Positions 61,106 through 64,000 of a DNA stretch of 64,000 nucleotides are shown here, piece by piece. Position 1 is the first letter of the stretch, and each line of letters opens with the position of its first letter. Source of the stretch: Neobacillus mesonae. GTDB lineage: Bacteria > Bacillota > Bacilli > Paenibacillales > Paenibacillaceae. The stretch lies in NCBI GenBank assembly GCA_023715865.1, contig JAMBOW010000001.1, positions 372,001-436,000 on the forward strand, in the 5' to 3' direction. Made by a program: the position numbers and the translations under genes. The notes beneath the pieces are model-generated. The model was not told where the DNA came from and did not search any database. It worked only from the letters and a program-made list of their open reading frames with translations.

Positions 61106-61930
61106 ATGTTAGTGTCAGATCCTTTTGTTATACGATCATTAGATGAGATACGTTTTTGGTCACGCATTATGAAGGAGCATTCCTTTTTCCTTCGCTTAGG
61201 TTTTAGGTGCGAGGATACTCAATTAATTGATGAGGCCAATCAATTTTATGCGATCTTTGAGGATATTGAGAGAAGAGCTCATTCATATCACGAAAACACC
61301 GATCCGCAAATCATCAGACAGTTCAACTCAGAAGTACATAATGCAGCTACCCACATTTGGGCATTTAAGCGAAAGGTACTGGGACTTATACTACGATGCC
61401 AACTTCCCGGAGGCAATAATTTTCCTCTGCTAGTAGATCATATTAGCCGGGAAGCAAGGTATTTCAGTAACCGATTAGATGAACTTAATAAGGGAAGGCT
61501 TGAACCATTAGCTGATGCAATTATTGATGAAAATGTATTTTTTCTTAGGATTATGGCTGACCATGCAAAATTTATAGGTCATTTGCTTGATCCATCTGAA
61601 AGAAAGCTGGTGGAGCAAGCAAGAGAATTTGGTCATGAATTCGATACACTGATGTATCAGGCTATCGATTTAAGTTCAATGCGCCCTGAATCGCAAACCC
61701 ATCCCCTTTTAAGTCAATTTGTTGATGAAAATCGCGTTTCAGTGAAATCATTGCGAGATTTTAAGAAAACTGCACGTGACTTAATTGAAGAGTGTCGAAT
61801 AAAAAGTATCATTCATCCTTTGTTAGCAGATCATGTTTTCCGTGAAGCAGAAAGGTTCTTATTTATTCTTGACATGTTTGATCGGTCATTATCCGGTATG
61901 AAGGTAAATAGAAAAGAAATCTTATTCTGA
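61106..61930 (+). CDS. DUF2935-domain protein
   Basis: The 274-residue all-helical protein has two similar halves, each beginning with a helix that carries a histidine and an aromatic pair (EIRFWSRIMKEHSFFLRLGF; NVFFLRIMADHAKFIGHLLD) and ending with HxxREA (VDHISREARYF; ADHVFREAERF). These repeated Glu/His positions suggest a metal-binding four-helix bundle as in other DUF2935 proteins of spore formers. AGGGA lies 8 nt before ATG 61106; GTG 61103 and GTG 61112 are alternatives. Confidence 0.88.
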   Translation: MLVSDPFVIRSLDEIRFWSRIMKEHSFFLRLGFRCEDTQLIDEANQFYAIFEDIERRAHSYHENTDPQIIRQFNSEVHNAATHIWAFKRKVLGLILRCQLPGGNNFPLLVDHISREARYFSNRLDELNKGRLEPLADAIIDENVFFLRIMADHAKFIGHLLDPSERKLVEQAREFGHEFDTLMYQAIDLSSMRPESQTHPLLSQFVDENRVSVKSLRDFKKTARDLIEECRIKSIIHPLLADHVFREAERFLFILDMFDRSLSGMKVNRKEILF

Positions 61931-61973
61931 AAATGTCATCAAAGTCATCTATGGCGCTTCATTACAACAGTAC

Positions 61974-62010
61974 GAAGGACCAACCTTGTTCAAGTTGGTC
62001 CTTCTTTTTT
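61974..62010 (+). terminator. Rho-independent terminator of the DUF2935 gene
   Basis: A perfect 11-bp stem GAAGGACCAAC/GTTGGTCCTTC (61974-61984 with 61994-62004) is followed by TTTTTT. Confidence 0.95.
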
Positions 62011-62024
62011 ATTGTCTTCAATGA

Positions 62025-62636
62025 CCTATCGTTGCGTATATTATTCTATCTGCTCTCAAATTAATCATTGGATATGCTTCTAACACAGAAGCATTAAAAG
62101 CGGATGGATTAAACAACGCGACAGATATTGTAGCTTCTATTGCAGTTTTAATTGGACTAAAAATATCTCAAAGACCTGCGGATGGAAATCACCGATATGG
62201 TCACTGGAAATCAGAAACCATTGCTTCTATGGTGGCTTCCTTTATTATGATGGCTGTTGGGTTGCAGGTATTATTTACAGCCATCACCTCTGTTTTTGAA
62301 GGTAAGGAGCACTCCCCAGATCTGATAGCTGCCTGAACTGGTATTTTCTGTGCTATAGTCATGTACTTTTTTTATCGTTATAACAGGTACTTGGAAGTCC
62401 TATTAAGCAGCTATAAAGATGTTGTGCTGAATGTGAATGGAGTAGAAGAAGTTAAAAACATTAAAGCTAGAAATTACGGAAGTAATGCAGTCATCGATAT
62501 TACTTTAATAATCAAGGCTCAACTTAAGTTTGAACAAGCCCACGCGGTAGCAACACAAGTAGAAATAGAACTGAAAAAGATACCCGATGTTTATGAAGTC
62601 CATGTTCATTACGAGCCGCATCCTACATCCTGTTAA
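62025..62636 (+). pseudogene. Decayed cation diffusion facilitator (CDF) transporter gene
   Basis: The frame opens at 62025 without any start codon, right after a terminator. It encodes CDF spans 1-4 (LSALKLIIGYASNTEALKAD; NNATDIVAS metal-site Asp; GNHRYGHWKSE family motif). It stops at TGA 62334. After loss of the middle (spans 4-6 and second metal site), another frame gives the CDF cytoplasmic C-terminal domain (NVNGVEEVKNIKARNYGSN; PDVYEVHVHYEPH) to TAA 62636. The 5' end is missing, the centre is deleted, and the frame is interrupted. Confidence 0.8.
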
Positions 62637-62811
62637 CAAAGGACTAACTGAAGGTAATATAGCTGGATTTATGAGACCTTACTATTTTTCTGTTTTGCAG
62701 GTTTTATCTCTTTTTTAATTGTTTTTAAGGTGTACTTAAGATTAGAAGTGCAAAATAAAGGCAGTTAAGAGGACATATCTTCCAAACAGTGAGATTAGGA
62801 GGTCTAACGAC

Positions 62812-64000
62812 ATGAGCGACAATAACAACAATAACAGATTCGGCCGTGAAGAAGATGAGCGTGAACAAAGGGAACATGAATCCCGTCAATCAGAAAATAG
62901 CGGCTCCTACTATTATTCATACGGACCATTTCAGTCCATGAATTCCGAGAATAAGGAATCCGCTTCTGAGGCTAAAGACGTAGAGGTTACACCTCCCGAT
63001 CCGATCAAGCCGGTACCTACCATGATTGAAAGAAATTCGAGCAATTATACCCGCTCAGGAAATGCATACACCAGCTCAAGCAGTGGCTCTGGTGGCGGAG
63101 GCGGAGAGCGAAACTGGCAGTATAACCGTAAGCCTAAATCCAACTTTAAAACCGGTGTCTTCTCCTTTATCGCCGGTATGCTGGTCATTGCCGTACTGAT
63201 GTTCACATCGGATCGGATGAATCTATTTACTCCGGAAGCTGCACTTTCAAACAGCGCAACTTCCGCTGCAGAAGCATCAACTGAAAATTCAAACACACCA
63301 AGCAACAGCGGCAATGAAAGTGGTGTAACAACATCTCTGCCCGTTGGTTCTACAGACATTTCCTCTGTAGTAAGTAAAGTGAGTCCTGCCGTTGTCAAAA
63401 TTGAGACTTATTCTAATTCAGCATCAAGCAGCTCCAATCAAAGCCCTTATTACAATGACCCGCTCTACCAATATTTCTTTGGGGGCAACGGGGGAGGCAG
63501 CAGTTCGAACAACGGCAATGGAAACAGTGACGGCTCCTCGTCGAGCCAGCTTACTCCGCTAGGAATCGGATCTGGCTTTATCTTTGAGAAAGACGGTTAT
63601 ATTTTGACGAATGAGCACGTTGTTTCCGGTGCTGATGTGATCCAAGTTACACTTGAAGACAATAATAAACCATATGAAGCTAAGCTGCTCGGAAGCAGCG
63701 CTGATCTTGACCTTGCGGTACTTAAAATCGAAGGCGATGATTTCCCTGTAGCGTCTTTGGGTAATTCCGACGATGTTCAAGTCGGTGAATGGCTGGTAGC
63801 GATCGGTAACCCAGAAGGCTTTGAGCATACCGTTACTGCAGGTGTACTTTCTGCGAAGGATCGTACGATAACAATTAATGACGAATCAACAGGTCAGCCT
63901 AATGAGTATAATAACTTGCTGCAAACCGATGCATCCATCAATCCGGGTAACTCGGGAGGTCCGCTTCTGAACCTGCAAGGTGAAGTTATCGGTATGAACG
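62812..64000 (+). CDS. htrA: HtrA/DegP-type membrane-anchored serine protease (3' end beyond the window)
   Basis: The start is ATG 62812 with AGGAGGTC about 8 nt upstream; 396 codons lie in the window. A hydrophilic, Asn/Ser/Gly-rich cytoplasmic N-terminus (about 1-110) is followed by one span (about 115-133), a low-complexity Ser/Asn linker and a trypsin-like domain. The full catalytic triad is visible: His269 in LTNEHVV, Asp300 in DLDLAVL and Ser381 in GNSGGPL. The PDZ domain expected downstream is not in the window. It degrades misfolded proteins outside the membrane. In B. subtilis such genes are controlled by CssRS; no site was identified here. Confidence 0.95.
   Translation, partial: MSDNNNNNRFGREEDEREQREHESRQSENSGSYYYSYGPFQSMNSENKESASEAKDVEVTPPDPIKPVPTMIERNSSNYTRSGNAYTSSSSGSGGGGGERNWQYNRKPKSNFKTGVFSFIAGMLVIAVLMFTSDRMNLFTPEAALSNSATSAAEASTENSNTPSNSGNESGVTTSLPVGSTDISSVVSKVSPAVVKIETYSNSASSSSNQSPYYNDPLYQYFFGGNGGGSSSNNGNGNSDGSSSSQLTPLGIGSGFIFEKDGYILTNEHVVSGADVIQVTLEDNNKPYEAKLLGSSADLDLAVLKIEGDDFPVASLGNSDDVQVGEWLVAIGNPEGFEHTVTAGVLSAKDRTITINDESTGQPNEYNNLLQTDASINPGNSGGPLLNLQGEVIGMN

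Noticed and set aside
1..64000. CRISPR arrays, tRNA/rRNA genes, insertion sequences, prophage
   Set aside because: No regularly spaced repeats, no tRNA-like cloverleaf with CCA, no transposase or phage structural genes were recognised on reading both strands.

Overview
The window looks like chromosomal DNA of a Paenibacillus-type Firmicute. This rests on several features: moderate GC, strong AGGAGG-type ribosome binding sites with frequent TTG/GTG starts, and hairpin-plus-U terminators. The gene content agrees: secreted 'stalk' (copper amine oxidase N-terminal-like) proteins, a C-terminal FIMAH-like domain, membrane-bound AraC regulators of the YesS type, and LplA/LplB/LplC-type sugar ABC transporters. 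I saw no tRNA, rRNA, CRISPR array, insertion sequence or prophage.

Layout. 1-8.1 kb holds the tail of an unknown gene, a large secreted beta-propeller/FIMAH protein, a GNAT enzyme, a tiny membrane protein, a stalk protein, a PTS IIA protein, a methyltransferase and a cupin. 8.2-19.4 kb is a pectin/rhamnogalacturonan utilisation locus: YesS-like regulator, LplC-type permease (inverted), LplB-type permease, solute-binding lipoprotein, GH105, GH28, esterase and GH43. 19.5-22.8 kb carries carotenoid tailoring genes resembling staphyloxanthin crtP, crtQ and crtO. 22.9-33.4 kb holds acetyltransferase, aldo/keto reductase, Gfo/Idh, AraC, SgrR-type, DUF4173, HD, CYTH, stalk and Cys-rich proteins. 33.58-34.74 kb is a leader ORF overlapping a second-type yidC. 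34.9-45.1 kb includes an MHYT-GGDEF-EAL protein, PhzF, a large pectate lyase with a divergent AraC regulator, two decayed genes and small hypotheticals. 45.6-51.5 kb is a second YesS-like/LplBCA transporter set without enzymes. 51.6-64 kb has an epimerase, an MFS/TetR pair with a visible operator, a DdlR-like/Ddl/aminotransferase/GNAT group, a YolD-like and a DUF2935 protein, a decayed cation-diffusion-facilitator gene, and the start of an HtrA protease.

How genes work together. The 8.2-19.4 kb locus should sense, import and depolymerise galacturonan/rhamnogalacturonan fragments. Candidate cre (CcpA) sites at its regulator promoter and at its transporter promoter suggest carbon catabolite repression. 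The pectate lyase at 38.9-41.4 kb could supply substrate extracellularly.

Most interesting item. The 119-codon ORF at 33584-33943 has one N-terminal membrane segment and then a basic stretch followed by an acidic run. This resembles the arrest segment of Bacillus subtilis MifM. Just after the acidic codons lies a hairpin that pairs with the entire Shine-Dalgarno sequence of the downstream yidC gene. This is the architecture of a translation-arrest sensor of membrane-insertase capacity. The leader's reading frame also runs 58 nt into yidC, which adds a feature worth testing.
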